DNA from: Hydrogenophaga pseudoflava
Lineage (GTDB): Bacteria > Pseudomonadota > Gammaproteobacteria > Burkholderiales > Burkholderiaceae_C
Length of the DNA stretch: 64,000 nt
Assembly (NCBI RefSeq): GCF_031020795.1
Contig: NZ_JAVHJP010000010.1
Span: 1 to 64,000, forward strand
Reading direction: 5' to 3'
Position numbers and translations under genes: made by a program
Notes under the pieces: model-generated
Told to the model about the DNA's origin: nothing
Databases searched by the model: none
What the model saw: only the letters and a program-made list of their open reading frames with translations
Part shown: in pieces, positions 52,259 to 60,201 of the stretch
Layout: the number at the start of each line of letters is the position of its first letter
How positions within the stretch are numbered: position 1 is the stretch's first letter

Positions 52259-53017
52259 TCAGGTGCGATAGCCCGGGTTGATGCGATCGAGCCTGCGCAG
52301 CAGCGCCGGCCAGACGAAGCCACCGCCCCGGCCTTCCGTCTGCACCTGGGTTGCCTCTTGATTGACGGCGATGATGGAAGGATCGACGGGGATCAACTCG
52401 ATGCCGCCCGACTGCGCGGCAATCTGGATCTGGCAGGCCGTCTCGAAGATGTACATGTCCAGAAAAGCATCGGCAATGGACGGAGCCGCCGTCAGCAGCC
52501 CGTGGTTGCGCAGGCACAGATGCCTCTTGTCGCCGAGATCCGCCTGCAGGCGCGGCTTCTCGTCCGGCCGGAAGGCGATGCCTTCGTAATCGTGGTAGGC
52601 CAGGGACGCCAGCACCACCGTGCTCTGCTGGGAAATCGGCAATAAGCCGTTCTTCTGCGCGGCCACAGCCACGCCCGCCCGTGTATGCGTGTGCATGACA
52701 CATTGCGCGTCTTCGCGCACCTCGTGGACGGCGCTGTGGATCACGAACCCAGCCGGGTTGACCGGGAAGGGCGAGTCATCGAGTTTGTTGCATTGCAGAT
52801 CCACCTTGACCAGCGACGAAGCGGTGACCTCGTCGAACATCCAGCCGTAGGGGTTGATCAGGAAATGGTGCTCCGGGCCAGGCAGGCGCGCGCTGAAATG
52901 CGTGAACACCAGGTCGGTCCAGCCATACAGCGCAGCCAGCCGGTAGGCTGCGGCCAGGTCGCAACGCATGCGCCATTCTTCAGCGCTCACGCGGCCTTCG
53001 AGACTTTGCGTGTTCAT
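52259..53017 (-). CDS. Class II aldolase/adducin-family protein
   Basis: The 252-residue protein has the class II aldolase fold with the metal-binding histidines in VMHTHTRAGVAVA and LRNHGLL, and the N-terminal TDLVFTHFSARLPG segment. Members cleave sugar phosphates, but many homologues in catabolic clusters act as decarboxylases or on unphosphorylated substrates. The lack of a clear phosphate-binding pattern fits the latter. It is divergent from a Bug-type receptor, with two candidate operators in the shared gap, and is followed by a thioesterase. Confidence 0.75.
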   Translation of the reverse strand: MNTQSLEGRVSAEEWRMRCDLAAAYRLAALYGWTDLVFTHFSARLPGPEHHFLINPYGWMFDEVTASSLVKVDLQCNKLDDSPFPVNPAGFVIHSAVHEVREDAQCVMHTHTRAGVAVAAQKNGLLPISQQSTVVLASLAYHDYEGIAFRPDEKPRLQADLGDKRHLCLRNHGLLTAAPSIADAFLDMYIFETACQIQIAAQSGGIELIPVDPSIIAVNQEATQVQTEGRGGGFVWPALLRRLDRINPGYRT

Positions 53018-53148
53018 CGATCTCTCCCTGTTTCAAAAGTGTCGGGTTGAGCAGTCATGTCGGCGTCTTCTCCTAGGTTGGGCGGCTGGGCGTGAACCCA
53101 CCCGGCCGGGCAACAACCGCCATCGTCGTCCGGACGGATGGCCGGCGC

Positions 53149-53166
53149 ACCTGTCCAAAGACAGGT
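53149..53166 (+). promoter_or_regulatory. Shared 18-bp operator, copy 5 (Bug receptor / aldolase promoter)
   Basis: ACCTGTCCAAAGACAGGT has perfect ACCTGTC/GACAGGT arms around CAAA. With flanking bases the symmetry extends to GGCGCACCTGTC and GACAGGTGCGCC. It is the most symmetric copy. It ends 61 bases before the ATG at 53228 and lies 131 bases from the divergent aldolase start. Confidence 0.7.
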
Positions 53167-53195
53167 GCGCCATCTTCTTGCGCATTCGATGCTTA

Positions 53196-53209
53196 TCAAC
53201 CATGGTTGA
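53196..53209. promoter_or_regulatory. Candidate MarR site in the Bug receptor promoter
   Basis: TCAACCATGGTTGA is a perfect 14-bp palindrome 18 bases before the ATG at 53228. It differs by one base from TCAACCATTGTTGA at 51258-51271 in the MarR control region. A repressor bound here would block transcription from the promoter next to the shared 18-bp operator. Confidence 0.5.
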
Positions 53210-53227
53210 CACTTAGGAGACTGAAAC

Positions 53228-54208
53228 ATGCCCACTCGCCGCCAATTCGCCAGCCGACTCGCAGGAATCGCCGCGCTATCCGCAGCGCCGTTCCGTCTCG
53301 CGCAGTCCCAGAACCTGGATGTCGCAAAAATCCTTGTCGGATTTCCGCCGGGTGGAGCCACCGACGCAGTGGCCCGTCGAATCGCCGAGAAAATGCGAGG
53401 CGGCTATGCCAATGCTGTCGTGGTCGAGAACAAGCCCGGCGCTGCCATGCAGATTTCGATTTCGACGCTCAAGGACAGTCCACCGAACGGCAGCACGTTC
53501 TTGTTGAGTCCTACCGCGCCTTTCTCGATCTATCCCTTCACCTACCGCAAACTTCCGTATGCCCTGGAAGACGTGGCGCCGGTCTCGACGGTTTGTGCAT
53601 TTGATTTCGGGTTCGCCGTGGGCCCCGCCGTCCCGGCGAGCGTGCGCGGGATCAAGGACTTCCTCTCGTGGTGCAAGGAGAATCCGGCAAAGGCCAACTT
53701 TGGCTCCCCAGCGCCGGGCTCCACACCCCATCTTCTTGGCATCATCTTGTCCAAGACTTCAGCCGTGGACTTGCTGCACATTGGCTATCGTGGAGATGCA
53801 CCAGCGCTGCAGGACTTGATGGGCGGCCAATTGACCGGATTTTCCTCGACCATCGGCAGCTTCCTGCCGCACCTCAAGAGCGGGAAGGTCCGTCTCCTTG
53901 CTGTGTCGGGCGTTGGCCGCAACGACTTCGTGCCTGACGTGCCCACCTTCCGTGAGCAGGGGTATCCGATCACCGCAACGGAATCGTATGGCTTGTTTCT
54001 TCCGGGCAAGACACCCCAGGACGTCGTCCGCCGCGCGGCGGCCTATCTTCAGCCCGTTCTGGCACAGCCCGATGTGGTGAGCGCCCTGGGTGACATCGGC
54101 ATGACCGCGAGGTCGAGCACACCGCAAGCCCTGTCTGATCTGTTGAAAGCGGACACAGAAGTGTGGCGCCGCTTGATCAAGGACATTGGATTCACGGCGG
54201 ATTCCTGA
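53228..54208 (+). CDS. Bug-type tripartite tricarboxylate (TTT) substrate-binding protein
   Basis: The 326-residue protein has an N-terminal signal with twin arginines (PTRRQFASRLAGIAALSAAP) and the Bug fold signature (ILVGFPPGGATDAVARRIAEKM, VVENKPGAAMQIS, NFGSPAPGSTPHL). Bug receptors are abundant in Burkholderiales and bind carboxylates, often without linked transporter genes, as here. It is divergent from the aldolase operon and its stop abuts the convergent monooxygenase gene with no gap. Confidence 0.85.
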   Translation: MPTRRQFASRLAGIAALSAAPFRLAQSQNLDVAKILVGFPPGGATDAVARRIAEKMRGGYANAVVVENKPGAAMQISISTLKDSPPNGSTFLLSPTAPFSIYPFTYRKLPYALEDVAPVSTVCAFDFGFAVGPAVPASVRGIKDFLSWCKENPAKANFGSPAPGSTPHLLGIILSKTSAVDLLHIGYRGDAPALQDLMGGQLTGFSSTIGSFLPHLKSGKVRLLAVSGVGRNDFVPDVPTFREQGYPITATESYGLFLPGKTPQDVVRRAAAYLQPVLAQPDVVSALGDIGMTARSSTPQALSDLLKADTEVWRRLIKDIGFTADS

Positions 54209-55402
54209 TCACACCGGCATGGGATGTCCTTCCGCATCGAAGAAGGACATGACGATGGCCCGTGCAATGTGCGGGTTCTCGCGGGCTGCGATGAGCATCC
54301 CAAAGTCCTGCGCACGCCGCACGGGGCTGGGCTCGCGCAGGCGACGCTTGTGCTCCGTGGAGGTGGAGTTGGTCACCTCCCAGTACACGCGGCGGCGGTC
54401 GGCGTCGTAGAAGTCGAGCACCTTGTCGTCGGAACGGCCCTGGATCACTGCGCCCAGCGCCGTGGCGACGTGGGCAGCGTCCAGCGCGCCGGTGTTCAGC
54501 CCCATGCCACCCACGGGATTGGTGATGTGCGCGGCATCGCCGGCCAGCAGCACGCGGCCGACGCGCAAGCGGTCGGCGCAGCGCTGATGCACGCGATACG
54601 GTGCGGCCGACTCGATGTCGTATGCCGCCCGATGCGCGCTGGCAGGCAGGATGCGCCCGTACCGCTCGGGGATGCGACGCAGGACTTCGTCCTCGGGCAG
54701 GCTCGCGTCTTCGCCATAGGTCACGCGCCACAAGCCTTCCCTGTTGATCTTCACCGTGACGGCCCAGTCGACCGGATGGTGCACCAGCGTGGTCTTGCCG
54801 AAACCGTGTTCCTCCAGGTCGAGCCAGACGTTGGTGGCGACGAAACGCTCCGGCCAGGTGTGACCTTCGAAGGTCGCGCCGATGCACCTGCGCACCGCGG
54901 AGCGGGCACCGTCCGCACCCACCACCCAGTCGCTGCGGAAGGTCTCGGTGCCCTGTTCCGACTGGAGCGTCGTCGTGACGCCGGTCGGGTCCTGCTCGAG
55001 GTCGAGCACCCGACGACCCCACAGCACATTCACATGGGGCAGCTTCGCCAGATGCTCGAGGATCACGCTGGCCAGCGTGTGCTGGCCGCATTGCACGCCG
55101 TAGTGGTACGGCGTCAGGTCCTTGACCACATCGAAGCACACCGGTACGCGCTGGTCCTCCAGCTTGTAGTACTGCCAGAAGGTGTCGTTCTTCAGCGCCA
55201 CCTTCAAGACGTCGTCCAGCACACCGAAGCTGTCCAGCACCTTCACGACGGGTGGCATGTAGTTGGTGGCGCGCGGCGCCTTCGACGGCGAAAGTTCCTG
55301 GTCCACCACGGTCACGGCAATGCCCATGCGGGCCAGTCCCAACGCGGCCAGCAGGCCCGTCGGTCCGGCGCCCACCACCAGCACATTGGCGTCTGCGTTC
55401 AT
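54209..55402 (-). CDS. FAD-dependent aromatic hydroxylase (PHBH/MhpA-like)
   Basis: The 397-residue protein is a group A flavoprotein monooxygenase. It has GxGxxG in VVGAGPTGLLAA (about residues 9-20), the DG motif GADGARSAVRR (about 160), and the second FAD motif LAGDAAHITNPVGGMGLNTG (about 280). Such enzymes hydroxylate phenolic rings with NAD(P)H and O2. It is the last gene of a leftward operon with an MFS transporter and an SDR. The ATG at 55402 is preceded by TAGGAGAACCAACG. Substrate is unknown. Confidence 0.8.
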   Translation of the reverse strand: MNADANVLVVGAGPTGLLAALGLARMGIAVTVVDQELSPSKAPRATNYMPPVVKVLDSFGVLDDVLKVALKNDTFWQYYKLEDQRVPVCFDVVKDLTPYHYGVQCGQHTLASVILEHLAKLPHVNVLWGRRVLDLEQDPTGVTTTLQSEQGTETFRSDWVVGADGARSAVRRCIGATFEGHTWPERFVATNVWLDLEEHGFGKTTLVHHPVDWAVTVKINREGLWRVTYGEDASLPEDEVLRRIPERYGRILPASAHRAAYDIESAAPYRVHQRCADRLRVGRVLLAGDAAHITNPVGGMGLNTGALDAAHVATALGAVIQGRSDDKVLDFYDADRRRVYWEVTNSTSTEHKRRLREPSPVRRAQDFGMLIAARENPHIARAIVMSFFDAEGHPMPV

Positions 55403-55438
55403 CGTTGGTTCTCCTATCGTTTGTCTGTGAATCACGCG

Positions 55439-56260
55439 TCAGTCGGCCACGCCGATGCTCAGCGCGCCGTCGATCACGAACTGGGCGCCCGTGGCGTAAC
55501 TGGACGCCTTCGAGGCGAGGAACAGCGCCAGGCCCTTCAGTTCGTCGGGACTTCCCATGCGGCCCAGCGGCACCTGGCGACCCATCGCGGCCTGCGCCTG
55601 AGGGTCGTGCATCCAGCCGCCGCCGATGTTGGTCACGAACATGCCGGGGGCGATGGCATTGACGCGGATGTTGTAGCGCGCGAGTTCCAGCGCGGCATTG
55701 CGCGTCAGGTGCGCCACGCCGGCTTTGGCCGCCATGTAGGCCATGCCGAGGCTGCCTTCAACGCTGATCGCGGCAATCGATGTGGTGACGATGATCTGCC
55801 CGCGCTGGCGCACCTTCATGTGCCGGGCAGCCGCCTTCAGCGTGGTGAAGACGCCATTGAGATTGATGTCGATGACCTTGTCCCAGCGCGGGTCCTCGTA
55901 GTTCTCGAGCGCGTATTCGGGCGGGCGACGGCTGCGGTCAGGGGTGACGTAACCCGGTCCCGGGTCGATGCCGGCGTTGGCGAATACCGTGTCAATCTTT
56001 CCGTGCCGCGCCATGACGCCGTCGAACGCGCGGTCCACGCCAGGCCGGTCGGTCACGTCGAGCGGCACGCCCTCGACCCGCCAGCCCAGGCCCTGCAGGC
56101 GGGTCCGCTCGGTCTCTAGCGCGGCAGCGTTGCGGTCCATCATCACCACGGTCGCGCCGTTCTCGGCCAGCGCTTCGGTGAAGGCCAGGCCCAGGCCACT
56201 GGCCGCGCCGGTGACCACGGCCACCTGGCCCTTCACACTGAACAGGTCCTCGATCTTCAC
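55439..56260 (-). CDS. Short-chain dehydrogenase/reductase
   Basis: This 273-residue classical SDR has TGAASGLGLAFT, the acidic MDRN after the second strand (favouring NAD), NAGID, Ser in VTTSIAA and the YMAAK active site. The start is a GTG at 56260 that overlaps the MFS stop and follows AAGGAGGCCTT. It probably oxidises an alcohol or dihydrodiol-like intermediate of the aromatic pathway. It is followed after 36 bases by the flavoprotein hydroxylase. Confidence 0.8.
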   Translation of the reverse strand: MKIEDLFSVKGQVAVVTGAASGLGLAFTEALAENGATVVMMDRNAAALETERTRLQGLGWRVEGVPLDVTDRPGVDRAFDGVMARHGKIDTVFANAGIDPGPGYVTPDRSRRPPEYALENYEDPRWDKVIDINLNGVFTTLKAAARHMKVRQRGQIIVTTSIAAISVEGSLGMAYMAAKAGVAHLTRNAALELARYNIRVNAIAPGMFVTNIGGGWMHDPQAQAAMGRQVPLGRMGSPDELKGLALFLASKASSYATGAQFVIDGALSIGVAD

Positions 56261-57531
56261 AAGGCCTCCTTGTTGGCGAATCCGGGATTCAACGCAACCG
56301 CGGCACCGGTTTCCCGGCTCCGCCGGGACGGTGCGGTTTCGATCAGGAACAGCGCCAGCGCCGCCGAAAGCACCGCCGCACCCGCTCCGAAGTAAAGCGG
56401 CAGGGCCGGTCCCCAACGGTCGGCTGCCGCGCCGGCCAGCACCGGTGCGATGACGCCGCCGATGATCTCGGCGACGCCCATGATCAAGCCCACCGCGGAG
56501 GCCACTGCATGCCGGGGCACCGATTCCGCCGGCACGATGGACATGGGGATCGGGGTCGCGCCCGAGGCGAGGTTGGTGCAGAACACCGCGGCGCCGAGCC
56601 AGGCCAGCGGCCCGTTGAAGTGAACCAGCACCAGCGGCAGGCTGGCCGCCAGGAACGTGAAGACCGCGTACACGGGCTTGCGCCCCAGGCGGTCGGACAA
56701 CGCGGGCACGATCAGCCCCCACAGCAGCGCACCCAGCCCGACCATCATCATCACGAAGCCCATATCGGGAGGGGCCATGCCGCGGGTGCGCACCAGGTAC
56801 AGCGGCGCGAAGATCAGGATCATCATCAGCCACGCCATCTGCGTGCTGGCAATCAGAACGCCCAGCCAGATGTTGCGGTAGCCGAGCAGCTGGCGCACGG
56901 TCAGCCGGGCGGGCGACGTCTCTGCGGCGACCGCTGCCTGCGGACCCGGTACGCGACGAGCGCGCAGGAACAAGGCGAGCAAGAGCGCCATCACGAGGCC
57001 TGGCACCGCGACGATGTACATCGACTGGCGCCAACCAAAACGTTCCGCCAGCGCCACCATCAAAACGGGTGCGACCAGTCCCGCCAACAGCGCGCCTGAG
57101 GTGTTCTGCAGCACGCCCATGTTGAATCCGAGGCGTCTGGGCGAGGACTCCTCGGCCATGATGGATTGCGCGATGGGCAGCACCGGCCCTTCGGTCAGGC
57201 CCATCAGCGCACGCACGAGCAGCAATGCCAGGAAACCGGCCGCGGCCCCGGTGAAGAAGGTGCACAGCGAGAAGCCGATCACCATCGCCACGAGGATGCT
57301 CTTTCGGGCACCGGAGCGGTCAGCCAGTGCACCGAAGCCGTAGCCAGAGATGGCCCAGCACAGCCCGACCGCGGCGCCAAGAAGACCCACCTGGGTGTCT
57401 GAAAGGCCCAGTTCGGGCACGACCTGCGGCAGCACGAACGTGAGGGCAATGCGGTCGAAGAACACCAGCCCGAAGGTCAGTGACAGCATTCCCAGCACGG
57501 CATTCTCATAAGTCAGCAAACGTTTGATCAC
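56257..57531 (-). CDS. MFS transporter (aromatic acid:H+ symporter-like)
   Basis: The 424-residue protein has about 12 hydrophobic segments and an MFS loop motif (GALADRSGARKS). It resembles ACS/AAHS-type symporters that import organic or aromatic acids, though VHFNG and SDRLGRKP loops are general MFS features. It is the first gene of a leftward operon. The GTG at 57531 was chosen because AAGGAG lies six bases upstream; a second GTG is three bases earlier. A shared operator copy lies at 57620-57637. Confidence 0.75.
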   Translation of the reverse strand: MIKRLLTYENAVLGMLSLTFGLVFFDRIALTFVLPQVVPELGLSDTQVGLLGAAVGLCWAISGYGFGALADRSGARKSILVAMVIGFSLCTFFTGAAAGFLALLLVRALMGLTEGPVLPIAQSIMAEESSPRRLGFNMGVLQNTSGALLAGLVAPVLMVALAERFGWRQSMYIVAVPGLVMALLLALFLRARRVPGPQAAVAAETSPARLTVRQLLGYRNIWLGVLIASTQMAWLMMILIFAPLYLVRTRGMAPPDMGFVMMMVGLGALLWGLIVPALSDRLGRKPVYAVFTFLAASLPLVLVHFNGPLAWLGAAVFCTNLASGATPIPMSIVPAESVPRHAVASAVGLIMGVAEIIGGVIAPVLAGAAADRWGPALPLYFGAGAAVLSAALALFLIETAPSRRSRETGAAVALNPGFANKEAL

Positions 57532-57619
57532 CACTGTCTCCTTATGTGTTGGTACGGCTTCCTCGGTGTCCACCGAGGCAAGTCGTCGCCGCATGGTGAC
57601 CAATACGTCCGTGACGCAC

Positions 57620-57637
57620 ACCTATCGAAAGGTATGT
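57620..57637 (+). promoter_or_regulatory. Shared 18-bp operator, copy 6 (MFS operon side)
   Basis: ACCTATCGAAAGGTATGT matches the pattern with a changed right arm. It lies 88 bases upstream of the MFS start at 57531, which is read leftward, so relative to that gene the site is in reverse orientation. Confidence 0.5.
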
Positions 57638-57761
57638 GGCGTTGACGGAGCTGCTGCAGAACAAGGCCAGACCTGGAACGCATGTCTGGAGCGTCGAGCG
57701 GCAAGAGCAACGTCGAGTTGGTCCGGTTGGGCCTTCGGCTTGACGCAACACCCTTTGACAG

Positions 57762-57779
57762 ACCTGCAGAAAGATAGGT
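57762..57779 (+). promoter_or_regulatory. Shared 18-bp operator, copy 7 (group D monooxygenase promoter)
   Basis: ACCTGCAGAAAGATAGGT is identical to the copy at 42156-42173. It ends 65 bases before the ATG at 57845. Confidence 0.7.
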
Positions 57780-57844
57780 GCAGCGATTCGGAGCCACCAG
57801 CACAGTCGATCACCTCGAAAACCGGACCAACAGGAGCAACGTCC

Positions 57845-59125
57845 ATGAACCGTGCCGAATCAGCCATTCTTTCCGCAGCCGAATCGATCTCGCGCCCCCG
57901 CCTGGCGGCTCCCGAGCCCGGATTGACCCCTGAAACCGTCATCGCGCGCGCCACCGCGCTGAAACCCCTGCTGCGCGCCCAGCAGGACGAAGCCGACGCA
58001 CGCGGGCACTACTCACAAGCCTTGCACGACGAGTTCATCAAGGCGGGCTTCTATCGCCTGTTGCAGCCCAGGATGTTCGGCGGCTACGAGTTCGACTATG
58101 CGACCTACTTCAAGGTCATCATCGAAATCGCCAGCGGCCATCCCGCCACCGGATGGTGCCTCGCCCTGGCGGCCTCGCATGCCCCACTGGTCGCCGCGCA
58201 CTGGTCCGAAGAGGCGCAAATGGAGCTGTTCGGTGACGGCCACTTTGCCGCGCCGCATCGCGCCGTGCCCGGCGGCCGCTGCGAACCGGTGGAAGGTGGC
58301 TACATCATCGACGGCGTGTGGCCCTACTGCTCCGGCATTCCGCACAGCACCCATCTGATCGCCGCCACGTTGATCCCGCGCCCGGACGGTCCGCCCCGCC
58401 TGCTCAATTTCGCCGTCCCCGCCGGCCAATACACCGTGCTGGACGACTGGGGCGGCGACCGAACGCTGGGCATGCGCGCCAGCGGCTCCAACAGCGTGCG
58501 GGTCGACAAGCTGTTCGTTCCGAAACACATGACGGCCGACGCCGACCGCCAATACCGGGTGCCGGACCCCCAGGCCGGCACCCACGGGACGCGGCTGCAC
58601 GGCAACCCGATGTACCTGGGCCTGACGATGGGGCCCTACCACGCGGCGCTGGTTTCGCCGGTGATCGGCGCTGCGCGTGCCGCACTGGACGAGTTCCACG
58701 ACATCCTGCGCACGCAGAACACGTTCGCGCCACCCTTGATGAAGCGCTTCGAGAGCCCTGACTTCCAGCGCCCCTACGGTGCCGCACTGGCCATGACGGA
58801 TGCAGCCGAAGGCATCGTGATGCAGGCGATGCACCAGCACATGGCACTGTGCCGGCGTTGGGCCGAGCAGAAGATCGCGCCGACCGCCGAAGAGATGCTG
58901 CGCCTGTGGACCATGCAGCAACAAGCCGGCAAGCTGGCCAGCGAAGCGGTCGAGCTGCTGTTTCGCAACTCGGGGTCGACCGCCGCGCGCAGCGGTTCGC
59001 GCATGTTGCGGTACTTCGGCGACGTCCAGATGTACCGCGGCCACATGTCCTCGCAGTACCAGACCTTCGCATCGATGGTGGGCCGCGCACGCCTGGGCCT
59101 GCCCTCCGGGTTTCTCGACCTTTGA
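57845..59125 (+). CDS. Group D (FMNH2-dependent) aromatic monooxygenase, oxygenase component
   Basis: The 426-residue protein has an acyl-CoA dehydrogenase fold (N-terminal helical FYRLLQPRMFGGYEFD, central GVWPYCSGIPHSTHL, C-terminal four-helix domain). It matches oxygenase components such as HsaA and the C2 component of p-hydroxyphenylacetate 3-hydroxylase. It lacks the catalytic acid and CoA context of a true dehydrogenase. It would hydroxylate a phenolic ring with reduced flavin supplied by a separate reductase. No reductase gene is adjacent; the one at 26182-27192 shares the same operator and is the likely partner. The ATG at 57845 follows CAGGAGCAACGTCC. Confidence 0.75.
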   Translation: MNRAESAILSAAESISRPRLAAPEPGLTPETVIARATALKPLLRAQQDEADARGHYSQALHDEFIKAGFYRLLQPRMFGGYEFDYATYFKVIIEIASGHPATGWCLALAASHAPLVAAHWSEEAQMELFGDGHFAAPHRAVPGGRCEPVEGGYIIDGVWPYCSGIPHSTHLIAATLIPRPDGPPRLLNFAVPAGQYTVLDDWGGDRTLGMRASGSNSVRVDKLFVPKHMTADADRQYRVPDPQAGTHGTRLHGNPMYLGLTMGPYHAALVSPVIGAARAALDEFHDILRTQNTFAPPLMKRFESPDFQRPYGAALAMTDAAEGIVMQAMHQHMALCRRWAEQKIAPTAEEMLRLWTMQQQAGKLASEAVELLFRNSGSTAARSGSRMLRYFGDVQMYRGHMSSQYQTFASMVGRARLGLPSGFLDL

Positions 59126-59139
59126 TTGGGAGAATGCAC

Positions 59140-60201
59140 ATGACCACTCGCCACCAAACGCCGATCTCCATCGCCGACCAAGGCTGCTTCTGGGTCAACG
59201 TGGAGCGCAAACCCACGCCACTGGGAACGCTGGCTTCGGGCCAGATGTTCGTCCAGTATCAGATTCCGGTGGAGCAGCGCCACCCCTACCCCATCGTGAT
59301 GGTGCACGGCGGCGGCGGCCAGGGCACCGACTACCTGAGCACGCCCGACGGCCGGCCGGGCTGGGCGACCTGGTTCCTTCGCCAGGGCTATGCGGTCTAC
59401 GTGGTGGATCGTCCCGGCCACGGCCGCGCGCCCTTCCATCCGGAGACGCTCGGCCCGATGACCCCGCCACCGCCCTACGAAATGGTCAGCGCGATGTTCT
59501 CCGGGGGCAGCCCCGAGACGGCGCACTGGCCGCAGGCCCGCCTGCACACCCAGTGGCCGGGGAGCGGCAAGCCCGGCGACCCCGCTCTGGACCAGCTCAT
59601 GGCGGCGCTGGGCCCCATGATTCCCGATCTGGCGCAGACCCACGAGCGCATGAAGCAGTGCGGCGTCGCGCTGCTCGACCGCATCGGCCCAGCGATCCTG
59701 GTCACGCACTCGATGGGCGGCCCGTTCGGCTGGATCGTCGCAGACGAACGGCCCGAACTGGTCAAGGGGATCGTGGCCGTCGAGCCCGTGGGTCCGGCCT
59801 TCGACCCCATCGGGCCGAACATGGGCCAGCTGGACTGGGGCCTCACGGCCATCCCCCTGCACTTCGAACCTGCGGCGGCCCAGGCGTCCGATCTCCAGAT
59901 CGAGCGCCGGAAGGCACCGGCAGCGGGCCTGATGGATTGCAACGTGCAGGTCGAGCCTGCGCGCCAGCTGCCCCGCCTGGCGGAGATCCCCGTGGCGGTG
60001 GTGGTTGGTGAAGCCTCCTTCATGGCGCCGTTCGAGCATGGTGCGGTCGACTTCCTGACACAGGCCGGCGTGCCAGCCGAACTGGTGCGCTTGGAGAACC
60101 ATGGGATCCACGGCAACGGACACATGGTGATGAGCGAAAAGAACAGCGACGAAGTCGCGGCACTGATCGACCAGTGGTTGCAGCGCAAGGTCTCGAGGTG
60201 A
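59140..60201 (+). CDS. Alpha/beta hydrolase
   Basis: This 353-residue alpha/beta hydrolase has an oxyanion segment VMVHGGGGQG (about 52-61), nucleophile Ser191 in VTHSMGGPFG and a C-terminal His in HGIHGNGHM. The longer inserted region (residues 100-160) is typical of esterases acting on bulky substrates. It lies 14 bases after the monooxygenase and its stop overlaps the next GTG, so the three genes form one operon. It may cleave an ester or a ring-fission product. Confidence 0.75.
   Translation: MTTRHQTPISIADQGCFWVNVERKPTPLGTLASGQMFVQYQIPVEQRHPYPIVMVHGGGGQGTDYLSTPDGRPGWATWFLRQGYAVYVVDRPGHGRAPFHPETLGPMTPPPPYEMVSAMFSGGSPETAHWPQARLHTQWPGSGKPGDPALDQLMAALGPMIPDLAQTHERMKQCGVALLDRIGPAILVTHSMGGPFGWIVADERPELVKGIVAVEPVGPAFDPIGPNMGQLDWGLTAIPLHFEPAAAQASDLQIERRKAPAAGLMDCNVQVEPARQLPRLAEIPVAVVVGEASFMAPFEHGAVDFLTQAGVPAELVRLENHGIHGNGHMVMSEKNSDEVAALIDQWLQRKVSR

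Larger units (their letters stand above)
57532..57844. promoter_or_regulatory. Divergent control region with two shared operators
   Basis: This 313-base gap between the MFS operon and the group D monooxygenase operon has no convincing gene. It contains two copies of the 18-bp operator (57620-57637 and 57762-57779), one toward each operon, and ribosome binding sites at both ends. Confidence 0.6.
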
